Of a DNA stretch of 64,000 nt, positions 8,491-18,678 are shown in pieces. The notes under the pieces were generated by a model. The model ran no database searches. It was not told the origin of the DNA and saw only the letters and a program-made list of their open reading frames with translations. The stretch lies in contig NZ_JAKIKU010000012.1 in NCBI RefSeq assembly GCF_023283985.1, forward strand, positions 1 through 64,000, read 5' to 3'. The position numbers and the translations under genes are program-made. The stretch is from Shewanella electrodiphila. Its GTDB lineage: Bacteria > Pseudomonadota > Gammaproteobacteria > Enterobacterales > Shewanellaceae. Numbering within the stretch: position 1 is the stretch's first letter; each line of letters begins with the position of its first letter.

Positions 8491-9675
8491 GTGAAACATC
8501 ACGACGTAATTATTATTGGCGCAGGCGCAGCAGGATTAATGTGTGCATCAACTGCAGGCTATCGAGGTCGTAATGTACTGGTGTTAGATAACGCCAAACA
8601 GGCAGGTAAAAAAATTCTTATCAGCGGTGGCGGTCGTTGTAACTTTACCAACCAAAAAGTAGAGCCGCATAACTTCTTATGTGGCAATAGCCATTTTGTT
8701 AAGTCTGCACTAGCCCGCTATCGTTCACAGGATTTTATCGAGTTAGTTGAACGTCATGGTATTAACTACCATGAACGTGACCACGGGCAGTTATTCTGTG
8801 ACGATTCAGCCAAAGAGATCGTCACCATGTTGATGACTGAATGTGATTGGGCGGGCGCTACAGTACAGCTGCGCACTGAGATCATGAGTGTGGCGAAAAA
8901 TGCCCAAGGACAGTTTGAAGTGCAAACCTCCAATGGTGAATTTAGCTGTGATTCATTAGTGATTGCTACAGGCGGCTTATCCATGCCAAAACTTGGCGCA
9001 TCACCTTACGGTTACAAACTTGCAGAACAATTTGGACTCAAGGTGTTACCTACCACAGCTGGCTTAGTGCCATTTACATGGCATAGTGAACAAAAAGCGC
9101 GTTTTGAGCCGCTGTCAGGCATTGCAGTGCCGTCAACCATAACCGCTGAAGATGGTACCCAATTTAGTGAAGCACTATTGTTTACTCATCGTGGTTTATC
9201 TGGCCCAGCTATTTTGCAGATCTCAAATTACTGGCAAGCAGGCCAAGCAATTAGTATTAACTTATTGCCCAATGAAAGTGCCAAAGAAAAAATTGAAACT
9301 GCGCTGGCTAATCATCCTAAACAAAGCTTAAGAAATACGGTTAGTCAGTGGCTACCAAAGCGTCTTGTTGAAACGTTGTTTGATGCAACTGATCTGGATA
9401 AAGCCTTAAATCAATTAGGGCACGGTGAACGAGACCAAATTGCTAAAGACTTAAATGAGTGGTCAATCGTGATGAATGGCACCGAAGGTTACCGCACTGC
9501 AGAAGTAACGCTTGGTGGTGTTGATACCAACGAGTTGTCATCTAAAACCATGGAAGCGAAAAGTGTCACGGGCTTATACTTTATCGGTGAAGTGATGGAC
9601 GTCAGTGGCTGGCTCGGCGGGTTCAACTTCCAGTGGGCATGGTCATCAGGGGTGGCTGCAGGAATGGCCGTTTAG
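8491..9675 (+). CDS. HI0933-family NAD(P)/FAD-dependent flavoprotein
   Basis: A 394-residue flavoprotein of the HI0933 (YhiN/BaiN-like) family. It opens with the FAD-binding dinucleotide fold VIIIGAGAAGLMCA, followed by the family motif ISGGGRCNFTN at about residue 50. Near the C-terminus it has EVTLGGVD and GLYFIGEVMDVSGWLGG. Members are conserved in many bacteria with unclear physiological substrates; some reduce bile-acid-like enoates. It stands alone between two terminators. Confidence 0.9.
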   Translation: MKHHDVIIIGAGAAGLMCASTAGYRGRNVLVLDNAKQAGKKILISGGGRCNFTNQKVEPHNFLCGNSHFVKSALARYRSQDFIELVERHGINYHERDHGQLFCDDSAKEIVTMLMTECDWAGATVQLRTEIMSVAKNAQGQFEVQTSNGEFSCDSLVIATGGLSMPKLGASPYGYKLAEQFGLKVLPTTAGLVPFTWHSEQKARFEPLSGIAVPSTITAEDGTQFSEALLFTHRGLSGPAILQISNYWQAGQAISINLLPNESAKEKIETALANHPKQSLRNTVSQWLPKRLVETLFDATDLDKALNQLGHGERDQIAKDLNEWSIVMNGTEGYRTAEVTLGGVDTNELSSKTMEAKSVTGLYFIGEVMDVSGWLGGFNFQWAWSSGVAAGMAV

Positions 9676-9718
9676 GCTTTTTTATGACAGTTTATTGAGC
9701 TCATTTATTTCATTTATA

Positions 9719-9755
9719 CATAGAGTGATGTTCATCAATTCACTCTATGCTTTTT
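9719..9755 (+). terminator. Terminator after the HI0933-family gene
   Basis: A perfect 10-bp stem, CATAGAGTGA (9719-9728) with TCACTCTATG (9740-9749), an 11-nt loop, then C and five T. Confidence 0.8.
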
Positions 9756-9960
9756 CGTTATTCCCAATTATTCTCTTGTATTGCTCTCTCTAATTCTATT
9801 GGCCGACGCTTCATTGGCTAAGCGCTGTTTAAGCTAATAAATACGAAAATATTTTGATAGCCTTATAGTCTTAAATCCGTTTAAATTAAGTTGGTATGCG
9901 TGATCTGAAATTATCATTAGGTCATCGAGTTGATGTTACTCAAGGATTTGGAGCAAACTC

Positions 9961-10761
9961 ATGGAATTAGAGATATATGTGGTGGATGCATTCACCGATA
10001 CAAACTTTAAGGGCAATTCTGCCGCTGTTATTCCTATCAATGACTGGCTTGATGATGAGTTAATGCAAAATATTGCTGCTGAAAATAACTTATCTGAAAC
10101 CGCTTTTATTAAAGCAATTGGTATTAACCAATATGAGATCCGCTGGTTCTCACCCCTCACTGAAATAGATTTTTGTGGCCATGCAACTTTGGCAGCATCA
10201 TTTGTGTTGTTTAACCATTTAGGTTGTGATGGTGAGCTTGAGTTTTTGAACACAAAGGTCGGCAAGCTTCAGGTTACTCAATTAACTGACATGCGTATTC
10301 AAATGAGCTTTCCTAATCTCGCTCCTTCACCAATTGAAGTGGTACCAGAAGACTTATATGAGGGCTTATCCATTAAGCCGCAAAGCGTCCTAAAAAGCGA
10401 GCAAGCCTACTTTGCTGTTATGGCGTCAGTTGATGAAGTCAAAGACATACAATATCAGTCGGAAACGCTCAAACGGCTTGCACCTTTTGATGTGGTCGTA
10501 ACAGCAAAAGCCGATGATGACAGTAAACATGACTTTATCTCTCGCTATTTCTGGCCTGCCAATGGCGGTGACGAAGATCCGGTTACAGGATCTATTCATG
10601 CGGGGTTAGCACCTTATTGGTCTAGCATATTAAATAAAACCGCACTTGTTGCTCAGCAGGCCTCTGCGAGAAGCGGGGTTTTATATTGTCAGATAGACAA
10701 TGACCGTGTGTTGGTTTCAGGCTATGGCACTTTGTATCTGTTAGGGACGATTTATGTTTAA
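9961..10761 (+). CDS. PhzF-family isomerase/epimerase
   Basis: A 266-residue protein of the PhzF (diaminopimelate epimerase-like) fold. The catalytic glutamate is E46 in NLSETAFI. The family motifs WFSPLTEIDFCGHAT and GGDEDPVTGSIHAG are complete. PhzF proper isomerises a phenazine precursor; no other phenazine gene is near, so this is one of the many stand-alone homologues of unknown substrate. A GGAGCAAACTC stretch precedes the ATG. It is followed after a short gap by an SDR gene. Confidence 0.9.
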   Translation: MELEIYVVDAFTDTNFKGNSAAVIPINDWLDDELMQNIAAENNLSETAFIKAIGINQYEIRWFSPLTEIDFCGHATLAASFVLFNHLGCDGELEFLNTKVGKLQVTQLTDMRIQMSFPNLAPSPIEVVPEDLYEGLSIKPQSVLKSEQAYFAVMASVDEVKDIQYQSETLKRLAPFDVVVTAKADDDSKHDFISRYFWPANGGDEDPVTGSIHAGLAPYWSSILNKTALVAQQASARSGVLYCQIDNDRVLVSGYGTLYLLGTIYV

Positions 10762-10838
10762 GTCGATAACGCTTAGCTTAAGCGTGCCAAGGTGTCTTTA
10801 TCTACTCAAGACTCGTGACATCATACGGAAGTGAATAT

Positions 10839-11570
10839 ATGGAAAAAGTAGCCTTAGTAACAGGTTCAAGTAGAGGAATTGGTGCTGCGACGGCAAAGTT
10901 ACTCGCACGCCAAGGGTATGCTGTGTGTGTTAATTATCGAAGTCAGAAAAATGCAGCGGATGATGTTGTAGCAGCAATTAAGGCTGAAGGTGGTAAAGCC
11001 ATTGCGATACAAGCAGATGTGTCCGTAGAAACAGAAGTGATACAACTCTTTTTATCAATTGAGCAAGCTTTAGGGCAAGTGACACATTTGGTTAATAACG
11101 TTGGCATCTTATATCAACAATCAAACTTAGTCGATATGAGTCTTGAGCGATTCAATAGCGTTCTCATCGCTAATGTCTCTAGTTGTTTTTTGTGTTGTCG
11201 TGAAGCCCTAAAAGTGATGCAGCAAGGTTGTGCAATCGTCAATGTATCTTCTGCGGCATCTCGTCTTGGTGCGCCATTTGAGTATATTGATTATGCTGCC
11301 TCAAAAGGTGCGATAGATTCATTAACTAAGGGCTTATCATTGGAAGTTGCAGGCAAAGGCATACGGGTTAATGCTGTTCGTCCTGGGCTAATCGATACCA
11401 GTATTCATGCTGATGGCGGAGAGCCAGAACGTGCACAACGATTGGGGGCTACCACCCCGTTACAGCGCTGCGGCACAGCTGAAGAGGTGGCGAATGCTAT
11501 TTCGTGGTTATTATCGGATGAGGCTAGCTATGTCACAGGCTCATTTGTTGACATCGCTGGTGGTAAGTAA
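10839..11570 (+). CDS. Short-chain dehydrogenase/reductase
   Basis: A 243-residue classical SDR. It has the cofactor loop TGSSRGIGA, NNVG in the core, and the catalytic Ser (NVSSAAS) and YAASK tetrad residues. The C-terminal GSFVDIAGGK is typical of 3-oxoacyl-ACP-reductase-like or glucose-dehydrogenase-like members. The start at 10839 is preferred over the in-frame ATG at 10815 because GGAAG lies 7 nt upstream and the protein then begins MEKVALVTG. The substrate is unknown. Its last 43 bases overlap the end of the convergent RND pump gene. Confidence 0.88.
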   Translation: MEKVALVTGSSRGIGAATAKLLARQGYAVCVNYRSQKNAADDVVAAIKAEGGKAIAIQADVSVETEVIQLFLSIEQALGQVTHLVNNVGILYQQSNLVDMSLERFNSVLIANVSSCFLCCREALKVMQQGCAIVNVSSAASRLGAPFEYIDYAASKGAIDSLTKGLSLEVAGKGIRVNAVRPGLIDTSIHADGGEPERAQRLGATTPLQRCGTAEEVANAISWLLSDEASYVTGSFVDIAGGK

Positions 11571-14500
11571 TGATTAATCATTGGCTTCTTTTGCCACTTC
11601 ATGACCGCTAGATAAATTGACGGAATAATGGTTAAAGTCACGACAAGAGAGATAACACACCCCCAACCTACAACCAGTGCCATTGGTGACATGTAATTAT
11701 CATATCCACCTAAGCCATATGCTAAAGGTATTAGCCCTGCAACTGTGGTTATTGTTGTGAGGCTGATTGCTCTTACACGGCTTTGGGTTCCTTTTATGAC
11801 AAATTCAACAGCGCCGAGCTTAGCCATATCTTCTTGATTCTCTTTTAAGTGCCAAACAAGCACTAAGCTGTTATTAACCATAATACCAATCAGTGCGATC
11901 ATACCGATGATTGAGAAAAAACTGAGGACTTGGTTATGCATGAATAAGATAAATAATGCACCACCAATGCCGAAAGGGATCACTGAAATAACGATTAAAG
12001 ATTCAACAACATTATCGAATAATAACAATAAGATGACTGCAATACCGACTAAGGCAATAATAACGGCCATGGTAAACCCTGTTTGCGCTTGCTGTGTTTC
12101 TAATATTTGTCCCGTCGGGATAATGCGTGCACCATGATAATCTTTATTGGCAAACTGATTTTGAACAAGCTTATATATAGTAATGGGATCCGTTACTGAG
12201 GCATCGACACTCGATGAAACCCGAATGACTCTTTCACTATTGAAGTGATTCAATTTTGCGGTGGAGTCACTAAATTCCCAACGAACAAGTTCTTTCAATG
12301 GGACTAAGCGGCCATCGCTTGCTCTTAGGGCGATATTGTCGAGTTCTTGTAGTGACTTATCATTGTCTTCAAGTGTGACTCGAAAATACACTTCCTCTTT
12401 GCCATTAAAAATACGTGTTACACGCTGACCTTCAACAGCATATTTGATTAGATCCCCGACTTGTGTCGCACTGATCCCGTAGTAATTGAGCCAACGGTGT
12501 TGCAATACGGCTTCAATTTGTGGTGTTGGCTCATTTACATCTCGTTTGACACGTACTGTGCCATCAATGGAAGTTAAGTATTCAGTAATATCATTGGCTA
12601 ATTTCTCTCTACCTGTGCCTGAACCGCCGACGATGCGTAAATCAATAGGCCTACCCACAGGAGGGCCACCGCCATCGATATCAAACTCAACTTGGCTTAA
12701 CCCTTCAATATCAATAATTTTTTCTTCCCATGCTGCAACTATGTCCTCAGCGAGTCGAGTTCGATCATTGGGTGGGCTGAGGGATATCTCCCATGTACTG
12801 TTAGGAGAGCCCACTTCACCATACCAGTAACTCACTTCAGGGGTTGCCTCTAAAATGGCTTCAAGTTGCTGTGTTTGTTGCCATACCTCATCCAGTGAAA
12901 GCTCTGGATTGGCTTCTGCACTCATTTCAATAAGGTACGCACCATCGGTAGGGAAAAATAAGTAACTGATGTTTTTGAAAGACAATGTACTTATAGCAAT
13001 GATTAACGCTAATGCGACAGGTAATACAAGCCTGTAATGTGAAATTATAAATCTAATCAAATTATTGATCAGATTGAAATTGATGGTTTTTTCTTGCTGA
13101 AAACTGCCGTTTTTTCTTAGTACTCCCTTTAAATGGGCAGGGATAAAAAATAAGGCATCTAAAAATGAAAATAACAGTGCGATGACGACAGTAAGAGGGA
13201 TGACATACATAAGCTTGCCACTGTTACCAGGAAAAAAGAGTAACGGAATAAATGCAATCATCGTAGATAGAATACTAGCGAGTACCGCTGGGAAAACGCT
13301 TTTTACCCCAAGTACTACGGCGGTGTCGACATCGTGACCTTGCTCAACTAATGATACGATTTTATCACTCACAACCACCGCATCATCAACGATTATCCCG
13401 ATAATAAGGATTAATGCAGAAAGGGTAAATACATCTAAAATTTGTCCAAAAGAAGCCAATACGGTGAGAGTCCCGAAAATACACACAGGAATGGAGACAG
13501 CAACCCACAGTGCAATGCGTTTGTTTAAGAATAAGGCGAGCACTGCCAAAACTAGCGCCAAGCCTATCAGGCCATTACTTTGGACTATATTGGCTTTTTC
13601 TTGAATATCAGCAGAAAGATCAGAGCCTATTGCTAAGGTGTATTTATCCCCCAGTTTGATTTCTTCTCGGCCAAGTAAGGCTTTAACTGCATTAGATGTT
13701 GTGATGACATCGGCGCTTTCGTTAGTCCGTAAATCAAAAAGAATACTCTGTTTACCGTTAATTGTGCCGTAAGACGAGCCTTTCTCGTAACCACTCACAA
13801 TGTCACTGGCCAAGTCTTTGAGTTGTAAATTTGGATTAAATGAAACGAACACCTCTTGCAGGGCTTGCAAACTATTCAGCTCTGCGGTGGTAATCAGTTC
13901 AGGATTATTTTGTAATTCTTCTAAACGGCCGCCACTAATCAGTGCATTTCGCTGTGAAATAATCGTAGCAATTTCATCAATCGTTAATCCGTATCGTTTT
14001 AAGGAGATAGGCTCTAGTTGAACAATAAACTCAGGATCTCGCAAATCTATAGGATGTACTTCGCCAATTCCATCAAGCTTTCTAAGTGCTAATTCAAGGT
14101 TTTTTGCCTTGTCTCGTAACGTTGAGTAAGGCACATCTCCTGCAATGCCAATGACCATAAAATCTAGACTAAAAGACTTTTTGATGGTTAAAGTTGGCGC
14201 TTCAGTAATACCTGAGGGTAAGTCGACAACGCGAGCAATCGCATCACGAAGATCTTGATATACAAGCTCTGAGTTAGCGACATCACTGTGTAATTCAAAA
14301 CTAATATTTGACAGTCCATTTTCAGACTTTGATGTGAACTGCTTAAGTCCTGAAACGGATAATAGCTCCTTTTCAATCTTGCTGGTGACATTACTTTCAA
14401 TATCTAATGCAGTGGCACCAGGGTAAGTCGTAATGATATTTCCTTTTCCCATATCAAAGCGTGGTTTCTCAGCTAGAGGCAACTTATATGCAGTCCAGGC

Positions 14501-14578
14501 ACCAATACTGATGATAAGTAAGGTAAGTATTTTAGCGGCAAACTTTCGCTTTAATAGCAAAGATAGCATGGTATTCAT
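11528..14578 (-). CDS. RND-family efflux pump inner-membrane permease
   Basis: A 1016-residue AcrB/HAE1-type transporter that exchanges protons for substrates exported across the envelope. It has the standard twelve membrane segments in two halves with two large periplasmic loops. The acidic pair of the TM4 proton relay is seen in IIGIIVDDAVVVSDK (about residues 390-405). The GxxxxNNSLVLVW region near TM10-11 and PFGIGGALF are also typical. It overlaps the upstream adaptor gene by 4 bp (ATGA), so the two are translationally coupled. No outer-membrane TolC-type channel is encoded nearby. Substrate unknown. Confidence 0.94.
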   Translation of the reverse strand: MNTMLSLLLKRKFAAKILTLLIISIGAWTAYKLPLAEKPRFDMGKGNIITTYPGATALDIESNVTSKIEKELLSVSGLKQFTSKSENGLSNISFELHSDVANSELVYQDLRDAIARVVDLPSGITEAPTLTIKKSFSLDFMVIGIAGDVPYSTLRDKAKNLELALRKLDGIGEVHPIDLRDPEFIVQLEPISLKRYGLTIDEIATIISQRNALISGGRLEELQNNPELITTAELNSLQALQEVFVSFNPNLQLKDLASDIVSGYEKGSSYGTINGKQSILFDLRTNESADVITTSNAVKALLGREEIKLGDKYTLAIGSDLSADIQEKANIVQSNGLIGLALVLAVLALFLNKRIALWVAVSIPVCIFGTLTVLASFGQILDVFTLSALILIIGIIVDDAVVVSDKIVSLVEQGHDVDTAVVLGVKSVFPAVLASILSTMIAFIPLLFFPGNSGKLMYVIPLTVVIALLFSFLDALFFIPAHLKGVLRKNGSFQQEKTINFNLINNLIRFIISHYRLVLPVALALIIAISTLSFKNISYLFFPTDGAYLIEMSAEANPELSLDEVWQQTQQLEAILEATPEVSYWYGEVGSPNSTWEISLSPPNDRTRLAEDIVAAWEEKIIDIEGLSQVEFDIDGGGPPVGRPIDLRIVGGSGTGREKLANDITEYLTSIDGTVRVKRDVNEPTPQIEAVLQHRWLNYYGISATQVGDLIKYAVEGQRVTRIFNGKEEVYFRVTLEDNDKSLQELDNIALRASDGRLVPLKELVRWEFSDSTAKLNHFNSERVIRVSSSVDASVTDPITIYKLVQNQFANKDYHGARIIPTGQILETQQAQTGFTMAVIIALVGIAVILLLLFDNVVESLIVISVIPFGIGGALFILFMHNQVLSFFSIIGMIALIGIMVNNSLVLVWHLKENQEDMAKLGAVEFVIKGTQSRVRAISLTTITTVAGLIPLAYGLGGYDNYMSPMALVVGWGCVISLVVTLTIIPSIYLAVMKWQKKPMINHYLPPAMSTNEPVT

Positions 14579-15366
14579 TGAGGCGACTCCTCATTAAAGT
14601 GTACGTATACTTCCATGCTCGGATGGAGCTGATTATCGGCATTCTCTAATGTCACTTCGACCGCAAACCCCGGGGCATTCTCCTGCATCACTGGTGAGAA
14701 TAATGAAATTTTGCCGGTTACCTGCAGCGGTATAGAAGGAATAGTAACTTTGACACTGTCCCCTTTTACGAACTGATCAAAATCGCTTTCTAGAAGGTGA
14801 AAACTGACTTTTAGTTTGCTGAAGTCGGCAATGGAATAAAGTGAGTCACCCACTGAAATAAATTGACCTACTTCAATTGAACGCTGCGTTACAACACCAT
14901 CAAATGGTGCCTGTGGGGCTGCTTTAGCCAAGGTACGTTGGGATATTTCATACTCTGTCTTACTCATGTTATGTTCTGCGCGACTGATATTGGTCAGGCG
15001 AAGTTGATTTTCAAAAGTACCTTCTGAGATACCTTTACTTTTTAATAATGATTGATAGCGTTTAAGTTGATTTTCTTGTGCTTCAAGTTCAGAACGTTTC
15101 ACATCGATATTATATCTAGCCAAGTCAACGTTTAAGCCATAGTCAATGTGAGAAATAGACAGTAACGGTGTATTAAGTGATACCGGATCACCGCTATCAA
15201 CTTGAAATGAGTCGACTACGCCGCTGACTTCACTACGTATGATGACGCTCTTTTCTGGAATCAATTTACCCACAATATAGTTACTGGCAAAAGAGTATGT
15301 AGAAAATAGACATAGGTATAAAAATACTGCTGTTTTTATCATCGTTATTTCATTGGTGTTTATCAT
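14575..15366 (-). CDS. RND efflux adaptor (membrane fusion protein)
   Basis: A 263-residue periplasmic adaptor, short for the family. It has a signal peptide (MIKTAVFLYLCLFSTYSFA), a lipoyl-like strand segment around SGVVDSFQVDSGDPVS, a short coiled-coil hairpin at about residues 75-125 and the second lipoyl half APFDGVVTQRSIEVGQFIS. The in-frame ATG eight codons in (15342) would give a cleaner signal peptide; neither start has a strong ribosome binding site. It couples the RND permease downstream (4-bp overlap) to an outer-membrane channel encoded elsewhere. Confidence 0.88.
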   Translation of the reverse strand: MINTNEITMIKTAVFLYLCLFSTYSFASNYIVGKLIPEKSVIIRSEVSGVVDSFQVDSGDPVSLNTPLLSISHIDYGLNVDLARYNIDVKRSELEAQENQLKRYQSLLKSKGISEGTFENQLRLTNISRAEHNMSKTEYEISQRTLAKAAPQAPFDGVVTQRSIEVGQFISVGDSLYSIADFSKLKVSFHLLESDFDQFVKGDSVKVTIPSIPLQVTGKISLFSPVMQENAPGFAVEVTLENADNQLHPSMEVYVHFNEESPQ

Positions 15367-15744
15367 GACTTTTAGTGGCTCTATAAATGTATGTTTATGA
15401 ATGACTTAAGCGTGGCTACTGCGTTGTTTTTCATCATTTGAGATAAAATTAACATGGAGGATGTCGAAAAAAAGTCACAGAGGGTTAATACGAAATACTA
15501 CAGAGCTGTTCACTAATAAGCCTCGAGCCACATAATGGTCAGCCTGCGAGGGCACAGGAGAACTAAAACTAGTCAGTGCTTAGGCCTTTAATTTTTCAAT
15601 GTATTTGTAAAAACAAACACAATAAATGACAGCGATGTCATTTATTGCTTGCATCTTTTACTGAAAACTCTTTATGTTAGTAAAAGAGAGTGTTTTGTAT
15701 ACAGCGCTTGAGCGAATAACAATAAGAATAAACAAGGATGCTGC
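15367..15744. other. Intergenic region with a long inverted repeat
   Basis: This 378-nt region separates the adaptor gene (minus) from the chemoreceptor (plus) and must hold both promoters. No credible ORF was seen. The notable structure is the perfect 12-bp inverted repeat at 15620-15647, described separately. Confidence 0.5.
15620..15647. repeat. Perfect 12-bp inverted repeat upstream of the chemoreceptor gene
   Basis: The left arm CAATAAATGACA (15620-15631) and right arm TGTCATTTATTG (15636-15647) are exact reverse complements with a 4-nt centre GCGA. No T tract follows, so it is not an obvious terminator. It lies about 100 nt upstream of the receptor start and could be an operator or a leader hairpin. 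Confidence 0.6.
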
Positions 15745-17364
15745 ATGCGTTTGAAAAGTAAAATCGTTGTATTTTCGTCGGTCATTTTTTGTGCTTTTAT
15801 CAGTATTGCGCTTTGGGGGTTACATGCGCTTTCTGATGCCAGTGAGCGCGACAACATTGCCCGAATAAATCAACTGATGAAAAGCACGGTTAACATAGTT
15901 GAGCAATTTGAACAGTTAGCAAGTACAGGCACTTTGTCAGAAGAGCAAGCCAAAAAGTTTGCCAGCCAACTACTTCGAGAAAACAAATATCATGACTCAG
16001 AGTATGTCTATGTCGTTGACGAAAAACTAGATTTTGTTGCTGCACCACATGATCCCCAACTACATGGAACAAGTTTTAATGATTTCCGTGATGCATCAGG
16101 ACACAGTATCGGCGAAATGGTTGAGCAATTAGTGGGACAAAAAACAGCAACCATTATAACTTATCATTGGGAGTCACAGCGTGATGGCGATATCGTCGAC
16201 ATGACTTCAGTGGTGCAAAAAACACCAGGATGGCATTGGTATATAGGTACAGGCATTAGCTACGCAGAAGCGGATAGTCGTTATTGGGCGGTGGCCAAAT
16301 GGTTATTAACTTTTTCGCTGACGATAGCCATTATTATCACCTTATTATTAATACGATTTGGGCTGAACTTACAAGGCTCGTTAGGGGCTGAAATTGAAGA
16401 TGTGCGTCGTTTTGTTATGCGGGTATCACGTGGTGACTTAAAACAAGAAAACAGCTTTGTTAGTACTAACGATAACAGTGTTGTGGGGGCAATGAACTAT
16501 ATGCAAGTGGGGCTTCAGGGAGTGGTTAGTGCAATCGGTGAAGTGACAAATATACTTAACTCACAAACCCACGATTCGGAGCAACGCTCTGCAGAGTTGG
16601 ATGATTTAACCAATGCACTTAGCGAAGAAGCGCAAATCGTCGCGTCATCAATTACTCAACTTACAGCAAGTTCAGCCAGCGTAGCAGAACTTGCCAAACA
16701 AGCAGCCGATTCAGTTACAGCTGCTGAAAAGCAAGGCTTACAAGCTCATCAGTTAACCCAATCCTCAGCAGAGACAATCTCCTTACTTGAAAACCAAATT
16801 GACAGCGCAGGGCAGAATATCCAAATTTTGGATGATGAAGTGAATAACATCGCTAGTGTGCTATCAGTGATCCAAGGCATTGCTGAACAAACCAACTTAC
16901 TTGCACTGAATGCAGCCATTGAAGCGGCTAGGGCAGGCGATCAAGGTCGTGGCTTTGCAGTAGTGGCAGATGAGGTGAGGCAGTTAGCGCAGCGTACTCA
17001 AACAAGCACGGAGCAAATTCAACTCACTATTGTTAAACTGCAAAGTGCAACACAAGACGCCAAGTTATCCGTATCGCAAAGTGTGTCGACGAGTGCGGAT
17101 ACCGTGGCTAAGTCTCAAGATGTCGCCTTAGCATTAAGCCATATTGCGCAGTCGTTATCGGCCATTTCGTCAATGAGTCATCAAATATCTCAAGCTGCTG
17201 TTGAGCAATTAACTGCGGGGGAAGATGCTGCAACACGCATTGCTACTATTGCCGATACTGCGCGAAATACCTCTGCTGTCTCTGTCCAAGTACACGCAGG
17301 GACAGATCAAACCCAAAAATTAATCCAGACACTTGAATCTGAAATTACTAAGTTTTCTGTATAG
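15745..17364 (+). CDS. Methyl-accepting chemotaxis protein with a single Cache sensor
   Basis: A 539-residue inner-membrane chemoreceptor. TM1 is at about 5-25. A periplasmic sCache_2-type sensor (about 30-185) includes [20 protein letters not shown] and the later [12 protein letters not shown]2 is at about 187-208, then a HAMP-like linker and a cytoplasmic signalling domain. The conserved hairpin tip [18 protein letters not shown] begins near residue 382. There is no C-terminal CheR-binding pentapeptide (the end is ITKFSV). sCache_2 sensors often bind small carboxylates, but the ligand is not deducible. It is monocistronic, with a terminator 20 nt after the stop. Confidence 0.93.
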   Translation: MRLKSKIVVFSSVIFCAFISIALWGLHALSDASERDNIARINQLMKSTVNIVEQFEQLASTGTLSEEQAKKFASQLLRENKYHDSEYVYVVDEKLDFVAAPHDPQLHGTSFNDFRDASGHSIGEMVEQLVGQKTATIITYHWESQRDGDIVDMTSVVQKTPGWHWYIGTGISYAEADSRYWAVAKWLLTFSLTIAIIITLLLIRFGLNLQGSLGAEIEDVRRFVMRVSRGDLKQENSFVSTNDNSVVGAMNYMQVGLQGVVSAIGEVTNILNSQTHDSEQRSAELDDLTNALSEEAQIVASSITQLTASSASVAELAKQAADSVTAAEKQGLQAHQLTQSSAETISLLENQIDSAGQNIQILDDEVNNIASVLSVIQGIAEQTNLLALNAAIEAARAGDQGRGFAVVADEVRQLAQRTQTSTEQIQLTIVKLQSATQDAKLSVSQSVSTSADTVAKSQDVALALSHIAQSLSAISSMSHQISQAAVEQLTAGEDAATRIATIADTARNTSAVSVQVHAGTDQTQKLIQTLESEITKFSV

Positions 17365-17384
17365 GCTGCATTTGTTTATGGCAA

Positions 17385-17416
17385 TTAAAAAGGGAAGCAA
17401 CTGCTTCCCTTTTTAA
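17385..17416. terminator. Bidirectional terminator between the chemoreceptor gene and gltS
   Basis: A perfect 14-bp stem, TTAAAAAGGGAAGC (17385-17398) with its complement at 17403-17416, has a 4-nt loop and A/T tracts on both sides. It therefore serves both the rightward chemoreceptor gene and the leftward gltS. Confidence 0.9.
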
Positions 17417-17448
17417 TGAGTGATTGATTTCAGTAAGTCGCTAGCAGA

Positions 17449-18678
17449 TTACTGCATTAGACCAATAAAGTAAGGGATGATTAACGCATTGGCTAAGTCG
17501 ATAAAGAAGGCGCAAACCAACGGCACAATAATGAAGGCTTGAGCAGAGTATCCATAGCGCATTGAGACTGCTGACATGTTAGCCATCGCTGTTGGTGTTG
17601 AGCCCAGTGAGATACCACCAAAGCCTGAACAAATCACAGCGGCATCATAATTCTTGCCCATTGCAGGAAACACGATGAATAAGTTGATCACAATAGCCAC
17701 AATAAATTGCATCCCAAGAATGGCAAAGATAGGTCCAGCTAAATCCACTAATGTCCATAATTGCATGCTCATTAATGACATCGCTAAGAACGTTCCTAGT
17801 GACATATCTGCAATGAGATCAATCGCTGCAGTACGGCTAGGCCAAGCAGTGCCAGTAATACGTGGGTAGCTTTTAGGAATTAAATTGCTTATTACAATAC
17901 CAGCGAATAGGCAAGTCACGAACAAGGGTAAGTCTAGCCCTAAATTGCTGACCACTTCATTTAACAGAAACCCTAAAATCACACAGATATGAATCGCTAA
18001 TAGGGCGTCTAAGAAATCAAACGAAGTCATTTTGACAGCTGTTTCGGTTTCTTTACCTTGCGTATTTGCAGCTTCTAAATCAACTGAAGGTTTTAATTGA
18101 TGTTTATTGATCAAGTATTTGGCAATGGGCCCGCCCATTAAGCTGGCAAGAATTAACCCGAATGTGGCACTAGCAATACCAATTTCCATGGCGCTGGATA
18201 AACCAAATTGTTCTTGGATTTTTGGTGCCCAGGCAATGGCGGTACCATGGCCGCCAATCAATGACACGCTGCCACCGAGTAAACCGACAATCGGTTCTTG
18301 ACCAAACAAGGTTGCTACACCTATACCGGTAAGGTTTTGCAAAATCATGTAACCAATAGTGACAATGAGCAAAATGACTAAGGGCTTACCACCTTTGAGT
18401 AAATCGCCTAAGCTGGCATTAATACCGATAGTGGTAAAAAAGTACACCAGTAAGACATCTCTGGCCATTAGATCAAAGTTAATTTCAATGCTGGTGGCTG
18501 CATAAATAAGGGTGAATAAAATAGAAAAGATGATCCCGCCAGAAACGGGCTCAGGAATACTAAATTCTTTTAAAAAGCCCACAACCTGATTTAAACGTCT
18601 ACCAATAAACAGCACGATAATCCCTACCGTGACAGTAAAGAAAGAGTTTAACTGCACAATGCCGTCAGCAAATTCCAT
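17449..18678 (-). CDS. gltS: GltS, sodium/glutamate symporter
   Basis: A 409-residue inner-membrane Na+/glutamate symporter with about ten to eleven hydrophobic segments. GltS signatures include FSIPEPVSGGIIFS, SVSLIGGHGTAIAWAP in the first re-entrant repeat and CSGFGGISLGSTPTAMANM in the second. Length is close to the usual 400. An AAGGAAG ribosome binding site precedes the ATG. It shares the bidirectional terminator with the chemoreceptor gene. Confidence 0.95.
   Translation of the reverse strand: MEFADGIVQLNSFFTVTVGIIVLFIGRRLNQVVGFLKEFSIPEPVSGGIIFSILFTLIYAATSIEINFDLMARDVLLVYFFTTIGINASLGDLLKGGKPLVILLIVTIGYMILQNLTGIGVATLFGQEPIVGLLGGSVSLIGGHGTAIAWAPKIQEQFGLSSAMEIGIASATFGLILASLMGGPIAKYLINKHQLKPSVDLEAANTQGKETETAVKMTSFDFLDALLAIHICVILGFLLNEVVSNLGLDLPLFVTCLFAGIVISNLIPKSYPRITGTAWPSRTAAIDLIADMSLGTFLAMSLMSMQLWTLVDLAGPIFAILGMQFIVAIVINLFIVFPAMGKNYDAAVICSGFGGISLGSTPTAMANMSAVSMRYGYSAQAFIIVPLVCAFFIDLANALIIPYFIGLMQ

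Noticed and set aside
9961-10761. Phenazine biosynthesis locus
   Set aside because: Only a PhzF-fold protein is present; no other phz gene is nearby and stand-alone PhzF homologues are common.
12486-12830. Plus-strand frame of 114 codons inside the RND pump gene
   Set aside because: Antisense shadow of a strongly conserved transporter; no start signal and biased composition.
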